DNA from: Gorsachius magnificus
Taxonomy: Eukaryota; Chordata; Aves; Pelecaniformes; Ardeidae
Assembly: GCA_034008185.1 (NCBI GenBank)
Contig: CM067082.1
Coordinates: 11,330,984 to 11,394,983, forward strand
Direction of reading: 5' to 3'
DNA: 64,000 nt
The notes beneath the pieces were generated by a model, which did not search any database, had not been told where the DNA came from, and saw nothing but the letters and a program-made list of their open reading frames with translations. Shown in pieces: positions 25,497-39,194 of the stretch (position 1 is the stretch's first letter; each line of letters starts with the position of its first letter). A program made the translations under genes and the position numbers.

Positions 25497-28284
25497 AATG
25501 GCAGCGGTGGGATCTAGGTGCAGGCACACCCCACTGGAAGAGCAGTCAGTGTGATGGTACCTGGACCCCCCATCATCAGTGCCAACCAACTTCCAGATCC
25601 TCTCCAGGTGCTAATTTATGGCTCGTCTCTTTTTATGTTACTCCCTCTACCAAGTGTGAACAGCTGGGGTTTGGGATTGGGTGCACACCCAGAGCACGTT
25701 CACAGGGAGAGGAACCTTTTCACCAAGCCTGAACACAGGCCTTGGAAACACTGGGGCAATGCTTTGCTTTCTTCACATATTTCATCCAGCCATCAGACAG
25801 CAGAAACAACCAGGGAAGATGAAACCGCCTCAATTTCAGTTGAATGGGACGCCATCGCAAGGAGCCTTATGGAATAAGGCTACCACTCCAGGAGTGTGCA
25901 GAAGACATCAGAAACAATCATGAAGCAACAGAATAAAATGAACAATCCTTTATTCTGTAAATGTTTGGGAAAATTACATCCAAACTAAGGCTTTAAGGCA
26001 TAAATTTCCTCCATGCAAAAATAGAATAAAATACATCCATCAATTCAACACCACCACACACCTGTCTAGGGGTACTGTGAAGGTACAGACTAATGTGCAT
26101 GTAAAACACAATAAGTCTATGTCTTATTGGACTCATAACTTGAATTTTTCACAAGAACTGCATAACTATTTTTGTACATCTGCTAAACTGCTTTGGAGGT
26201 AACGTAAGACTACGTTATGTTTAATAATATAGGGAAAACTTTGAAGATTCATCTTCCAGATTTTTACTCAAGGAAGTATTAGTCATTAAACCTGGACATT
26301 TTTTTTCCTTTTCCAGATCAGTGGCTAAAATAATTCCCATTTCAACCAATCCAAAAGGAAAAAAAATAAAATCCTTCTCTGAAAATAATTACTTTGCATT
26401 AATCAAAAAAACTTTATTTAAACTGAAATATTTTTTGGCATTATCTTCCCCCTTTCAGAGTTCTTTTCAAGGTTAATTTGTAAACTGAAATTCCACATTC
26501 AACTGAAAAGTGAAAATGTTTGCAATAGAAAACTACTAAAAAGAAATGTTGCCATATTTAAAGGAAATCCTTTGTTGCTTTCTCTCAATTAAATTATTCC
26601 ATAAATTTGACTCAAGTTGTTAAACAATTCTATTCTGAAAAATTTTTTTAGCAGATCTGTTTCCAGAAAAAGGAAATTATCCATTGCTCAGTTTTGATAT
26701 TTACCAAATGGTCACCTCTTATAACCAGAAAATTTAGCAGAATAAGGGAGTAAAAGAATGGGTTCAAACACAGCACACTAAATAACTGGATGTCTTGACT
26801 AACTCTGCAGTGATTCTGGATGTTATCAAAAGGGATTTCTGAGCACGGGTCTACACCAACTGCCTGCTCTGACTGTGCAGAATCCTTCCAGTGAAGAATA
26901 TATATAGCAATACATTTCAATTATATATACTTATATACTTACAGATCGATTTTTAAATAAGCTTTTGAATAATTGCTTTATTTCCTTCAAAATTTATATG
27001 AAAGAGAAGTGTATTTCAATTAGTGATGTAATATGTACTCCCACAGGCATATATATATCTCTAAACCATGCACTTCGTGGGTCATAGCGAATGTTTTACT
27101 ACATGTCTTAAATGTACCAAAATTGATGTAAGGAGATAGCTTTGAAGATTTTTTATTATCACTATTGATATCCTTGGAAAATTCAGAAAATGTTGAGAGA
27201 TGAAGGGTACACCAGCGAATTTCATTATAACTGCATAGCTCTTTTCTTGGTGCTATATAAAACGCTTTCTTCAAAAGGTTGCAACACGTTGTACTGCTTA
27301 GCTGAATTGAGAGCATATTTTCCTGTCCTTCAAACATCGTCAGCCAGACCTGGAAGTGGAGGACTCCAGAGGACATACAGGTTCACCAAGGTGATTAGGG
27401 ACCAGTGGGTTGTAACAGGTGTACAAGCACCAGCCCGATCATGAGTGTCCTGAACCAGCCTGGACACGGCAAACTGAGACAGCAAGCCTAACAGCCCCAT
27501 GACTGTCTTGTTCACTGACAAATACAGATAGCTGCGGCAAGGAGAAAGAGGAAAAAAAAGGGGAGAAAAGAAGTAAGAATGTTAAAAAAATCTTATTTCT
27601 ACATTAAGTGTTCTTCTTTATGCATATCCATGAAAATTCCAGTGAAAAGGCTGTCTGCCCCAAAACCACGGCAGCTCTGCTGACAGCCACTCCCTCCCCA
27701 GCCGTCTCCCCCTGTGCCGACAGCAGCGTAGAAGTACAGACTCCACAGGACACCAGGAAAATACGTTATTTCTTCAGGCTAACCTCAAGCCCAGGGGCCA
27801 GATCGTTAGCTGGCATAAATTGCTATATCAGCTTCGCTGGAGCCCAGGTGATTTATTTCTGGGTCCTGCTCTTCACTGGGTGTACAAAGACCACAACAAC
27901 ACGGCACGATACATGCTCCCTCCAACCTGCCTGCCATCACATCTACCATCATGTCACAAAAGCCCCATAAAAACTGGGTTTTGCAAACACTACCACCCTG
28001 GGCCAGTCACGGGCAGGAGATAGGGCTCTCCTTTCCCCCAGGGTCATGGCCTTCAGGATCCTGCCTCTCTCTTCTAAGAAGTCATAAAATGAAGACATTC
28101 ACTGAAGTATTCACAGGCCCTGCCTGGGGAGGAAGCAGCAGAGCCCTCTTGGTGGGGCTGCCTGCCTCTGGGATACATCCACCCCCAAAATTAGCTCTTG
28201 GAAAGGGTGCGGGCATCATAACGATCTGTGTTTAAAGCAGCTTGTCAGATGAGGGCAATGGTAACGTATCGTACGCAGCCCTGC
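25497..28284. other. Unassigned non-coding stretch
   Basis: No gene is recognised. The part from about 25970 to 27180 is strongly AT-rich with short AT runs (about 26920-26945 and 27048-27060). The frames at 27608-28235 have no domain. Confidence 0.5.
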
Positions 28285-28700
28285 GAAAACTCACTGGGTG
28301 CAATTCTGGTCATTCCTTTTCAAGAAAGCTGAATTCACAGGTAAATAGGTGCGGAGGAAGGCTACTGAACTGACTGGGGATGTGGAAAGTCTGTTTTACG
28401 AGAGGAGATGAGATGTATGAGTTTTGCTTAGCTTCACAGGACAAAGGCTGACACAGACTATGGTTGCTGTATCTAAATATCCCACACTGATAAACACTAT
28501 GGAAGAACTATTTGAGCTACAGGATGATTGTTGGCACAACAACCGGAGCAGGCTGCCTATGAAGACATTTAATGGAGAATAGGGATTTTCTAACCATCAG
28601 AGGAAGAAGTTTTTGAGAATATAAGAAAAGCTGTGTGATTTTTTCATGAGATCCTGTCAAGTCATCAAAACTCATGATATTACTTGAACAGGAGGGACTG
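28285..28700 (+). mobile_element. Old CR1-like LINE 3' relic, distinct lineage
   Basis: Decayed sequence in the order expected for an old CR1/L3-like 3' region. It begins 'gggtgcaattctggtcatt' (like 'vqFWs' upstream of the C-terminal domain), then 'ggatgattgttggcacaac' and 'ttttctaaccatcagagg', and ends with 'gagggactggactcag'. These phrases belong to a different lineage from the avian-type CR1 copies elsewhere in the window. No frame remains open. Confidence 0.6.
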
Positions 28701-31700
28701 GACTCAGCGAATATTCCCATCCCTTCCACGCCTACGTCATATAAAAGCCAAAAAGGAATTTTGCCATGGATTTATTTGGACTTACCCTGAAATGTTAACC
28801 CTACTATTATGTGCATGTGGCCTAATCAATTTTGGGTCTTCAAATGATTCACCACAATTTTTCAGACCAGATATGGACTTTAAACTAACTGAATGCATAA
28901 CTTGTACCTTCAGCAGCAGGACTCCAGACCTGGGTGCGCAGATCTTAGTGCATACAATAAACTGCAGTGGCCACAGATACAGTTTATTAATCAATTATCT
29001 CTGTTTATTGGAGACCAGGATCTTCCTGCAGCTGCTAAACCCAATGACATGCAATGACAATTATGTAAACTTTCATGGAACACCAGAAAAGCTATCAGTG
29101 GTCCTGGCTGTAATTTTTGAGCTGATCTAATCTGACATATGGTGATTTTTTGAGTCATTTGATAGTGTAGAGAGCTAAGCAAACCTCTCTCCAAACAGCC
29201 ATAAAAAGTGGCCCTGCAGTTTTTGCTACTTTTGGAAACCCAGAAACACGTTGCTGCAAACAGTCAAGCATGAATACAGGGAAGATTAGATCTTGCATCA
29301 GATCTTGAACTTGGGAGCATCAAACCTTTTTAAAACAAAATATGTTTTCAGATAAACAACCTATTTTTATAAAAGGAGTCAGCCTGCTGTGAAAGAGCAT
29401 TACTTTTCATCGGAAAGTGCAAAGTCCAATAGACAAAAAGTTTTCATCCTAACATAGTATTTTTGTCAACAGTACACTTGCTAAAAAAGTCTAGTTTCCA
29501 GAGGTTGAGAACAAAAACATTTATAAAAACAGTTGAATTTTCAATGAAAAATGACACTAGTGACCCTTCTGCAAATGATGGAAATTTATTCTGCAAATAA
29601 ATTTCATCCAGACATTTGCCAAGGCCATATTTTTAAGTCTGTCTTAACTGTATTTCTGTTTCTTGCTTTAGCTTAGGTCATTTAATTCTCTGAGAACTGA
29701 TTAATCCTGTAAATCAACTATCTATACATCTAAAGAACTTAATTTTCAAAATTCAGATTAAGATTGCATATCCAGGCCTGTCTCTTAAATATCTGGGAAA
29801 CAAAAACCAATAGAAAACCTGTCTCAGAACATCAGTTTTACAACTAATACCTACAGAGTGAAACAAAGATTAGCCTAAAAAATTTGTATTAGCTTATGCT
29901 GAACTGCATAACTTGCTTACTAGTAATGTCACATCTAAGCTCAGTGGAAATAAAATATTTGCAGAAAACTGAAGTACACAAAAACGGTGTCTCACGATCA
30001 TGCAGCAGCTCCTGGACAGAACGGAACTCATCCTGCTTCACCTCCATCAGCATCTTAGTAATAAGGACTCTGCATGTAGATGAGATCCCTTGTTTCCACA
30101 GAGGCTGTCTTGCTTAAATTTGCTGTAATTAACTTAGGAGCCAGTGACCCCACTCAGAGGTATGAAGGAAGGTGCTGGGATGTGAAGGGATTTACTTTCA
30201 CCAGCATCTGCAGCTGCTCCCTCCTGTGCCCTGTAGCAGTTGGCATGTGGGGGGAAAGGAGGTGAAGAAAAGGGCCTAACCAAAGAGCAGAAAGAAGTGG
30301 ACACCGGTGTGAAGCTGATTTCATGCATGCAGCTGAAGCAGTAGCAGAGAATATCAAATGTCAGGAGGAAGTTTATCCTCGAAAGCTTTCCAGCCCCATT
30401 TTGCACAACAAAGAGATCTGGCTGGTTCAGATAAGGAATGGATGAACATCCCAAGTTTCAGTTGCTTATTTATCTGAACCACTCCACCCTTCACTAAACA
30501 TCTCCATTCCTAGAATGTTGCAAGTCCCTTGATTAAAAACACGTGGCACATTACCGGAATAGCTCAGTCCCACTGTGCTCTGCCTGTCCCACTCCCAGAG
30601 AGCCATCAGAAAACCAGATTCTCTCCTCCCAAGTTAGCAAAACTCCCACCAACCTCAGGGGCACCAGTCCAAGACCTGGGTAAATATTTTCAGTCCGTAC
30701 ATACGTTGTCATTCTCAACAAGGGAGGATATTCCCACACACACCTTTCTTAAATAAAGCTTTTCTTTGGCTTTGTTTGTACAGCAATGCAAACACCTTGC
30801 ATGGAAGGCATCTTTTATTCCAGCTCCCAGAATGACAAGTGCTCATAGTAATTGAAAAGACTGTTATGTCAATAGGTCCCTGTGAAGAAGAGAAAGGACA
30901 ACGCTGTTATGGCACAGACCTTCCTTTCCCTTTGAAAACTTGCACGCTTCAGTTAAGTTCTTGTCTCCCTCCACCTGTATGTTCAAGCTTTTTCAATATG
31001 CTGGCTTAGAAGACCCTGCTTGATCAAAGAGCAAATCACTGTATAGCAAATGTGAGCCTGTAAAGAGTAAGCTCACTTTTCTTAGCTATCTTCTACCATC
31101 CTATTGTAGTGCTCCCTAGGCTTTCTTCAACGATCCACATATGGAAAATCTTTCCTGCTCACCAGCCTTGCATAGACCTCCCAAAAAATAACCCTGACTT
31201 ATTGAAATGTCACTTATCCATCACAGAGATGGAGCTGCTTTCAGAAGAGCTGAGCTGCAAATCACTTGCTCAAGTTTCAGTATATTAAAATTGCTGTTCT
31301 GTACCTGGCTAAAAATACAGACAGGGCATAAGTTCAAATGCACATCCAAGTGTGGTTAATTTTTCTCTATTGAAGTCAAAATTATTATCTTTAGGTGAAA
31401 AACTCTTCTCAGATTTTCCCCGTCATCTGTCACCCTGAGGGTGGTGGACCCGCACAGTCTCACCTTCTCCTCTCATCTGACATCTGCCTACTGCCAGGCC
31501 CCACCAACACTGTTAAAAATCCCTCCTTTACTTTCATGTGTAAGTAAATTAGTTCATAGTTTCTTCCAATATTTTCACATTTTTGGATGTTTCACTTTAT
31601 TGTATCTTCCTTTTAGTGTCTATTTCCATTTATTTCACTTGGTTGTTAGACTTCAACCAATCTAGCTTGAATAATCACTTAGTCTGATTTACTCCATATG

Positions 31701-33562
31701 CAAATCAATCTGTCTTATTATTTGTTTGAAGAAATTTTAGCTATTGTTTGTGTGCAAGATGCTACACATTATTAAGTTTTCATCCCATGGCATCAGTAAA
31801 GTTAAAACTATCACCTAGTTTGTCTCCCTCACAATTCAGATTCATCTTCTAATGAGCTAAAAATTAACAAGGTAGATATGGGTCATTAGAAAAGTGTATT
31901 CATCTTTACCAAAATCAAATTGCACAGCTGCAGTAGAACACATTATTTTATGCGTTGTGGTAGAAAATAACATGACTGCAGGAATTTCAGACTTTAACCA
32001 GCATTTTTCTAAGACTGATAATTATCGCATGCACAATGTATAGAATTCCCCATGACATTGTTTGCAGAGAGTCTACCACTGTAGATCTCTGCATAACCTT
32101 AAGTCCTGACCTGAATATGGTTCCCTGTTTTCTCTATGCTCACGTATGAAAACCTGGCATTTCAGCAGTTTGCAACTAATCAATTAATAGGTCACTCATA
32201 GACTGCGATGTAGTCAAATATTAACATGAGAAGAGAGCAACTGATCTCCTCCCATCACTGCAAAACCTTTGCGGTGGTGACTTCAGTGGGTGAAAAAATA
32301 TTAACCAGCTCTGCTGGGATCTCCATGAATGAACACCCCACTCTCAAACAGTAAAACTTCACTTGCCCTCTGGAATATTGCAGCATCAATCTGTCACATA
32401 TTAGGGATTTCCCCTTCATGCTGTTAACATACCTGAGACTCAAACAAATACTAGCAAGTAACAGGCTTGTTGAGGAAAGAGAAACAGCTTACTTAGGGCT
32501 TGTCTATATAGAGAATTATTTCTACACCAGTGAGGACAGTCCTTTTCTGAACCTATGCTCATCCTAAGCTTGGTTGCTTATTACTTTGCACAGAGGTAGA
32601 ACTGTGAATCTAGGGTGTACTCCTGACCTTTCCTCTCAGAGGATGGACTTTGTGAAGGGTTGCTCAGGTTTTATTCCCTCAAGCCAGCAGACAGATTGTT
32701 TCAAGCTCCAAACTTGTCAGTTTTCAGGAAGCTAAACTGCTCTGGATCTGGATCTTGCTCAGAAAAAAATTAGAAGCTGTAGGTCACGGTTTGTGCTACA
32801 AAACTGGTGCCAATGATTTCATGGCAGATAGTCACACATCTGAGTCAGATCTAAACAAATGTGGCTAGATCGTGTCAGAAGGGTACCGAGCCACCAGAAG
32901 TGCTGTCTTTTAGATTAATCATAAAAGCAAAGTTCAATCCTTGCCTCTGCAGGTACATTAAAGCTAGTCCGTCTGTGTGCTCTTTGTGGGCTACTAACTC
33001 TGACGCCCTTCATAAATCTCAGCCTCATGAAAGATGCCAGATTCCCCAGCAGACATTGGCAGGATAAAGGTATTTTTCATTTTTCTAGGAACCTGCAGTC
33101 AAGCTTTTCTCTGCTTTTTGTGGGTCTTATCTTCAGCAAAGAAAGAGAGAGGTGGTTTTTTTTTTTTACAAAGTAAAATTTCTCCTCAAAAATTTCTGGG
33201 GTTTGTCATCTCTCTTTGTTGCTACTTTCTTATGGAAAAGATTAACATACCACTGGTTGGAAAAAAAAAACCACACCAACTTTCTTGTTCATGAGAGCTC
33301 CGTATCTAAAAGTCTATGAATCATTTTAATGGAAAAAGTAACTTCCAAAGCTCTCACAAGGAAAAAAAAAAAAAATAAAAGGAAGAAAAAAATTCAACAG
33401 GTTGTGTCTGTGGAAGGACTTAGTGCTCTTAAACAAAGGCCACCTTTCACCTCACAGGCCTGCCTGAACCAGTCTGAATTTCTTCCTCAGCTCACCATTT
33501 CCATTGCAACTGCAGCTCTGGGAGGTCAGACCTGGTGTTTCAAATCCTTTTGAGCTTATTTA
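28701..33562. other. Long unassigned non-coding stretch
   Basis: No supported gene. The frame 28684-29130 (148 codons) has no domain and is treated as chance. A possible old repeat piece lies at about 32494-32535 ('agggcttgtctatatagag' followed by 'aattatttctacacc'), resembling the end of an ancient sauropsid element. A-rich runs lie at 33257-33272 and 33360-33392. Confidence 0.5.
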
Positions 33563-33631
33563 GATACCTTTTTTATGCTGATACAGATACATTTTTTATG
33601 CTGATAGAGATACCTTTTTTACCCTGATACA
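33563..33631 (+). repeat. 23-bp tandem repeat, three copies
   Basis: Three direct copies of exactly 23 bp (33563-33585, 33586-33608, 33609-33631), each starting GATAC, with a T-rich middle and ending CTGATA(C/G)A. Copies differ at only a few positions (C/A after GATAC; ATG/ACC before CTGATA). It is a minisatellite-like array with no coding role. Confidence 0.95.
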
Positions 33632-35569
33632 GGCAAGATGGGTTTCAAAATGCCCATCAGAGCTTGCTGACCCTCCTGCAGTCCTCTTATTCTTTGTGGA
33701 AGAATATCTTTTTGTGGAAGTGGTGGAAATCTGGGGGTAAAAAAAAGGTAGAAAGCATGCTGCAATACTGCTGGGCAAGAATGGGGTGTCCGCACTTCTG
33801 GAAGCTACGACATCTTTACAACCAGATTTGTGAACACCGAGAGGATGGTTTGTCTCAGCCATTTTTGTAATGAGAATAAATCTATGTCCACAATGTCATA
33901 CTTCCCCAAGAGAACCCAAACCCAGTGATCTTCCCAAAACCATCTAGCTTCCAGAGCCACGTACAACGTCAAGTCTGTAATTATGGCTGTGAGAGATGGA
34001 CCTTGTAATGAATGATGAAAATGAGTCAGAAAGAGGAAAGGACGCAGTAACACCCTCTCAGCTCAGTATTCAGGCAGTGAGTGTGGCCGTCAGTGGGCAA
34101 GACCGAAGACAGCAAACCACGTAGTGCAGCTCCCTTCCCTATTCCCCACTCCCTGGTATCAATGGCAAGGAAAATTGGGTGAAAGGACCAGAAGGGAGTT
34201 GCAAACAGCTTCTTCTGACTGCATTTTTAGCCTGTCTGGGAGAGCATGATTGCAGAGGAAGAAGAGCTGTCAGTTTGTGTAACCTCTCTGACAGTTGTGG
34301 AAGGCAGGAAGGAGCAAGACTTGGTAATTACTAATTTCTTCACATTGGAGGCAAGGAAAACAGAGTGTAGCTCAGGTAATAATGGTAGAAGCTACTTTAA
34401 GAAGCCTTTAGGAAGTCATGATGTCAGATCCCAAACTAGGAAGTAAACAGGTACGTTAGGACAAAGAGAAGATGCCATGATTTAATAGATGGTAAGGAAA
34501 GAGACCCTGGGCTTTTCTGTGGAGGCATGTCTGTGGAGATAACCTCCAGCCATCCTGAACAGTGATAAACCACATGCAAAAGTGATCTCTGCACTTCATT
34601 AATGACTGAGCAGAGTTTGAAAAAGGTGCTTCACTTGGGTCCTCAGGACAGGTCTCTACTCATGGTGGAATTGAAAAACTAATTGCTTTTTTACAGTAAT
34701 CAGCGGGGTGGCAGCTGGCCTTTGGGTAAGCAATGAAAACCTCTCTCATACTGAAAAATTCACTTTCTTAAAGTGACTACTCAGCTGTAAAACAGCAAGG
34801 TTGAAAAAAAAAAGATGAGACAAAGGAAAAGGAAAAGAAAAGGAAAAAACACTTTCAGGATTATTCACTTTTTAAAATTACACCCTTCTGTTTCCCATAA
34901 TGCCAGTCCAACAATTGTCCAACTCTCCTCTTTGTAAATTAAACCCCATGAACAAAACACTTTTCCCTTTTCATCATAAAAATGTAGGTACGTAAAAGTA
35001 CTGACCCTATGAATCAGGGGTCAGTTATTATTTCTAAATGTGTGCTTACAGACAGGCAAGTAGACACTGGATAGACCCCAAAAGGCTGTGGACTGTGTTC
35101 TGGCTGCCTCTTACAATCATTAAGGAGGTGATTCATTGCTGAGTATTTAGGGCTGCCAGACTGTGCCTCTCTATGCAATAAAGAGGGAGAAGGAGTTGCA
35201 ACATCAAAGTCAGGCACTCACAGTCGGCCATCTGCCTAACACTTTGACTTATGTCTTTTTATTGTACATGGATCAGGGTCTACAATGGTGTACTCTGATC
35301 ACCTAACAAACATCAGCACCATTCTAGGTACCCGCGTTCATACCAGGGGCCCTGTTCATTAATAAAACCAGCCCTATCTAAGCTGGGACATGAACAAAGC
35401 ACAGAAGGTCATTGCAAAAAATATATGAAGGAAGGCTGGCAATACTTTAGAGAAGAATGGCAAAAAAAAACATATTTGATGCCTTGTTCACCTGCTGTGG
35501 CTTAGGTTTCACAGAGTGCAAGCCTACAGCAATGCATGGCACTCCCCAATCCCCCAGCACCTCGGCAGG
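33632..35569. other. Unassigned non-coding stretch
   Basis: No gene is recognised. A purine tract with GGAAAA units lies at 34824-34849. Confidence 0.5.
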
Positions 35570-35715
35570 CTGATCTCAAGGTGCCTTGCTAAAGTGAGCA
35601 AATGCTATTGATCCCCATTTTCCCAAGGAAACGGAAACATCATAATGTCACCGAGGCTGAACAGTGAGATTCAAACTCAAATGGTTGCTCCCCAGAGTCC
35701 CACTTAGCGCAGGGA
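35570..35715 (+). repeat. Ancient amniote interspersed repeat
   Basis: 'ctgatctcaaggtgccttg', then 'tgatccccattttcccaagg' and 'aaacggaaacat', followed by a decayed 'gtca...gctgaacagtgag' part. This follows the order of a widespread old repeat that reads roughly gatctcaaagcgctttac, ccccattttacagatgg, gaaactgaggc, caaggtcacacagc. The family is left unnamed. The divergence is large, so the edges are uncertain. Confidence 0.5.
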
Positions 35716-36899
35716 GGAAGAGCTGTAAACTGGCCTGTTACCAACCTCCAAAGCAGCATCTGAAGCCAGGACTGCACTGCTAATCCTGTGCTTAATCCAC
35801 CCCAGCGCAGTACAGTAGCAGGCCATTAGCATGTCTTTATTGCGTGAAGTCTCCTGCAACGTACGCAGGGCTGTCAAAACCACAGGTCTGCTGTGATGCT
35901 CTCGGTTCAGACAAGGCATTAACCCTGGAATGGAGGGAGCAGGCGGAGGTGTTTTGGCAAAGATGCCAAAGAGTCCTCAAGAGTCGGAGTGCATTGTTTC
36001 CCGAACAAGCCCAGCCTTGTTTGCTTGTTTAATTTACATCTACAGGTTTGTTTCCAGCTCTTGTTCTTGTCACTGTGCTGCACAAGACCTGCCAGGCTTC
36101 ACACGTCAGGCATGAGACCTACACGCTTGACTCCTGTCTCCATTTCTGGTACATCAGGCAGTGACGGAGTGATGCTGCAGGTGACACCAGCAGGGAGTGA
36201 ATCACTGCCCTACAAAAAAGCTGCCATGCTTCACTGAAGACGTAAGTGGCACGGCCAGGCCACCGGGCAAATAGTGGCAACATGCTGCGTGACTCAGGAT
36301 CATTCCTGCACGCTTGATTTGCATTTCCTGTTGCTAAGAACCACACCAGGCCATGGACAAGCAGCAGGGACAGATGGTGGCTATCAGGAGAAGTTACAGA
36401 ATGCAGGGTTGGGCACAGGGGACCAGGGGGCCCCAGTTGTTTGGTTCATCCTTGTTCAGCAGAGCCACTGCACAGGACACATCCCTGCACACAGCCACTC
36501 CTGCCAGTGTGAAACGAGAACCTCTGTACGATGTTTGGGTGACTCCTTGAGCAGCTACCTGCAAAGCCCTTTAAAAGGACTGGTGGCTTCCAAGTGAGCT
36601 GGTCAGCTTAATATGCCCTGAAATATTCACATATCTGAATCCTCCATTCAGGTGGGTAGCTAGCCTGTGACTTGCTTCTGAGGATAATATTTAGGAAATA
36701 TTGTCACAATAGTATTGTATTTATTCCTATTTGCTGATTTGGCCATTTTGAGCCCCCCTGTTTTAGTTTGCTCATTTCTCCTGTGAAAACACATGCACAC
36801 TCACATAATTCATGGTGCTCACATAACTCTGTGTTCTGCTGCTGTGTTTATTCGAGATTCACACATGCACACATACTTGAGAGGCAGATAAAATAACTC
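35716..36899. other. Unassigned non-coding stretch
   Basis: GC content is higher than in the first half of the window. Overlapping frames at 35704-36597 lie on both strands without domains. Confidence 0.5.
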
Positions 36900-37090
36900 T
36901 GGCTGAGCGGCTTTATCTTACCTATCTGTTCCTCAAATAGGTCCATTTGACTTGGAAAGGAAGAGGATAATTTCATTCCTCACGGAAAATGTCCTCCTTT
37001 GATCCAATGTTTCTGCAAAGTTGCCCATTCCCCGATAGATCTTTTCCGTGTGATGTTTTCCCTTTGTTTTCCTTCATCCCTGTCTTATTT
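36900..37090. promoter_or_regulatory. Conserved-looking non-coding block
   Basis: Non-repetitive sequence with a GATA-type TTATCTTACC, a TCF/LEF-like CCTTTGATCC (on the + strand near 36995-37005) and a SOX-like CCTTTGTTTTCC near 37062. It has the look of an enhancer-like element. This is motif inference only. Confidence 0.18.
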
Positions 37091-37540
37091 TACAATAACA
37101 CATTAGAGATAACCCACTCTTCTCCCAGGGAAACATCATAGTTATCCCATTCGCAGCCAGACATAACTGTAAAACTCACAGCACCTCCTCCTGTAACATC
37201 CTGCATCTTTAGACGATAAAACACTATCTGGCTGGTCTTGCATTTAAGCCAGCAGATGCTAGCGTTACTACATTTCAAAGGACCCCAATCAATCCATTTC
37301 CTTCGTTGTCCCACTCTCACAAAAACCTAGACAGAGAAACCCAAGGCTTTGTAGTTTTTGAAGTGATCTAATCTGGACAGATCTTACCATTGCTGTCATA
37401 ATTGATTAAGCTGTTGCTAGCATCCCCTGCATCTCCCGAGAGCTGTCATGGTTCACATTCATCAGGGCATGCTCCAAAGTTCACACACTTCCACAAGGCA
37501 CAGCTCAGCGAGAATCGGGCATCATTAGAATAATAATACT

Positions 37541-37620
37541 TTGGACTTGCATCTCGCCTTTCATCACCAGGCTCCCAAGGCACTTTGCAAATACTCAGAG
37601 TCCATTTTTGCTACCCGTTC
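37541..37620 (+). repeat. Ancient amniote interspersed repeat, 5' part
   Basis: 'tttggacttgcatctcgcc' then 'ggctcccaaggcactttgc' and 'aaatactc' resemble the first half of the same old repeat seen at 35570-35715 (cacttatatagc, tctcaaagcgctttac). Only this half is recognisable. Confidence 0.4.
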
Positions 37621-39194
37621 ATCCCACTGTTATACTGTACAACAATCCTCTCCCCTTCCAAAAATGTTCCATGGAGCTATTTGAAGAGTGAGATTACACC
37701 AAGGACAAGTAAACACTTATCAAAAAAGTGTCATGATGCTTTTGAGAGATAAGTGTAATTTCTGTTTTATAAATGGAAGTACTTAATAGCTGTGTTTGCA
37801 CTGGTCTGCTAAGAGTGGCTGAAAGCTGCACCTGAGACCAGAGTTGCCTGTCTCCCACACTGGTTGCCTCAGGCAGGACAAAAATATCCCCACTCAGGAT
37901 TTTGTGAGCCCAAAATATAGGCTGTGCCATACAGGCCGTTTGCAGACAGAGTGTGAAGGAGCCATGAGGGTAGGAGGTGGAGGCATTGGGGAACATACTG
38001 CATTTACAGGTGTTTTGGAGAATCTTCTTTCTGTCCTCCATGTGATTTACCAAAGAGGATGCAGATGACTCAATGTGGGAGCTGACACAGAGAACAGCAT
38101 TCCTAAATTCCTTCTCAGTGTCTACTCACTACAACTTTTCACCTTTTGCTAGCCCATGGATTCATTAGCTATTTATGTATTGGCTGCAAAACAAAAGTGC
38201 ATATGAAATGTATTTTTACAAAAATAAAATTGAATCTTCCATGATCCAAAAAAATAGAAGTGTATTCACCCAGTCTGTGTGCACAGACACTGTTGCAGTG
38301 AATACATGTTTTTATAGGCGTATTTAATGCATGCACAAAGCTGGGAGAGAAAAAATCAGGCATGTGTTGATCTAGGTGCTCTGTCTGCAGGAAAGAAGTC
38401 TTGCTGTGTGCATGTGTCAGGTAATTTTAAAACTGTTTTCTTCAAAGGGATGTGTGTATAGAAGAGGATATTTCCCTCTATAAACAACCTGGGGTGAGAG
38501 GGGAGGGGTGTCCCCTGTTCAGGCTAGAGGTCTATGAGCAAGTGGCCTAGCAAGAGCAATGGAAAAGGCAACAGATGGAGAGAAGGAGGGAGGAACAAGC
38601 CTCAGTTTGGCTGAGGGACTCATTGTCTTTATAGGCTGCAGAAAAGCACAAAGAGAAGATTCAGCATTGGTCAACATCGACCAGAGCCCTGTCCCGGGAA
38701 ACCGAAAAGTTGCAATTTTCCTTATCTCTACTTAGTTCTTGAATGCTTCAGATGGTGACTTTGCACCTCTAATCATCTGCTTTCTCTTTTTCTTCTGCCC
38801 AGACTTAAACAGAGAGAAGGCAGCAGGTTAGTAAAATAAAATAAACCAAAACATCTCACTAAAGAAAGGGCAAACTGACTTGGAAAACCAGGAGCCATCT
38901 CTACTCCTACCAGCTGGAGTTTCTCCCACTTCTACAGCCATTAAAGTTCTGAAATGTTTGGATGTTTTACTAATTCCATTAAGAACCAGAAAGGCTGTTC
39001 CCACCATGACCAGAAAATGAAACAGCAGCAATCACACGGGAAAATGCTCAACTTTCCAGACTCAGCAGTTTTATTAGTGCAAATACCCTCCAGATAGACA
39101 GCCACGCATTTGACTGCTTCCTTATACTGAACCCTAAGTCAGCCTGCAGAGGCTAACCCAGCGTTACCAACCTCCTTCTACAGCTCATTTCACC
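37621..39194. other. Unassigned non-coding stretch
   Basis: No gene or clear repeat is recognised. A frame on the minus strand at 37694-38053 (119 codons) has no domain. Confidence 0.5.

Noticed and set aside
26920..27060. AT dinucleotide runs as a possible microsatellite or origin-like element
   Set aside because: The runs are short and interrupted, ordinary for AT-rich vertebrate DNA.
28684..29130. 148-codon + strand frame
   Set aside because: It begins at the end of an old CR1 relic and runs into unassigned AT-rich DNA; no domain is seen.
33360..33392. A-rich run as possible processed-pseudogene tail
   Set aside because: No gene-like sequence precedes it on either side; it is treated as simple A-rich DNA.
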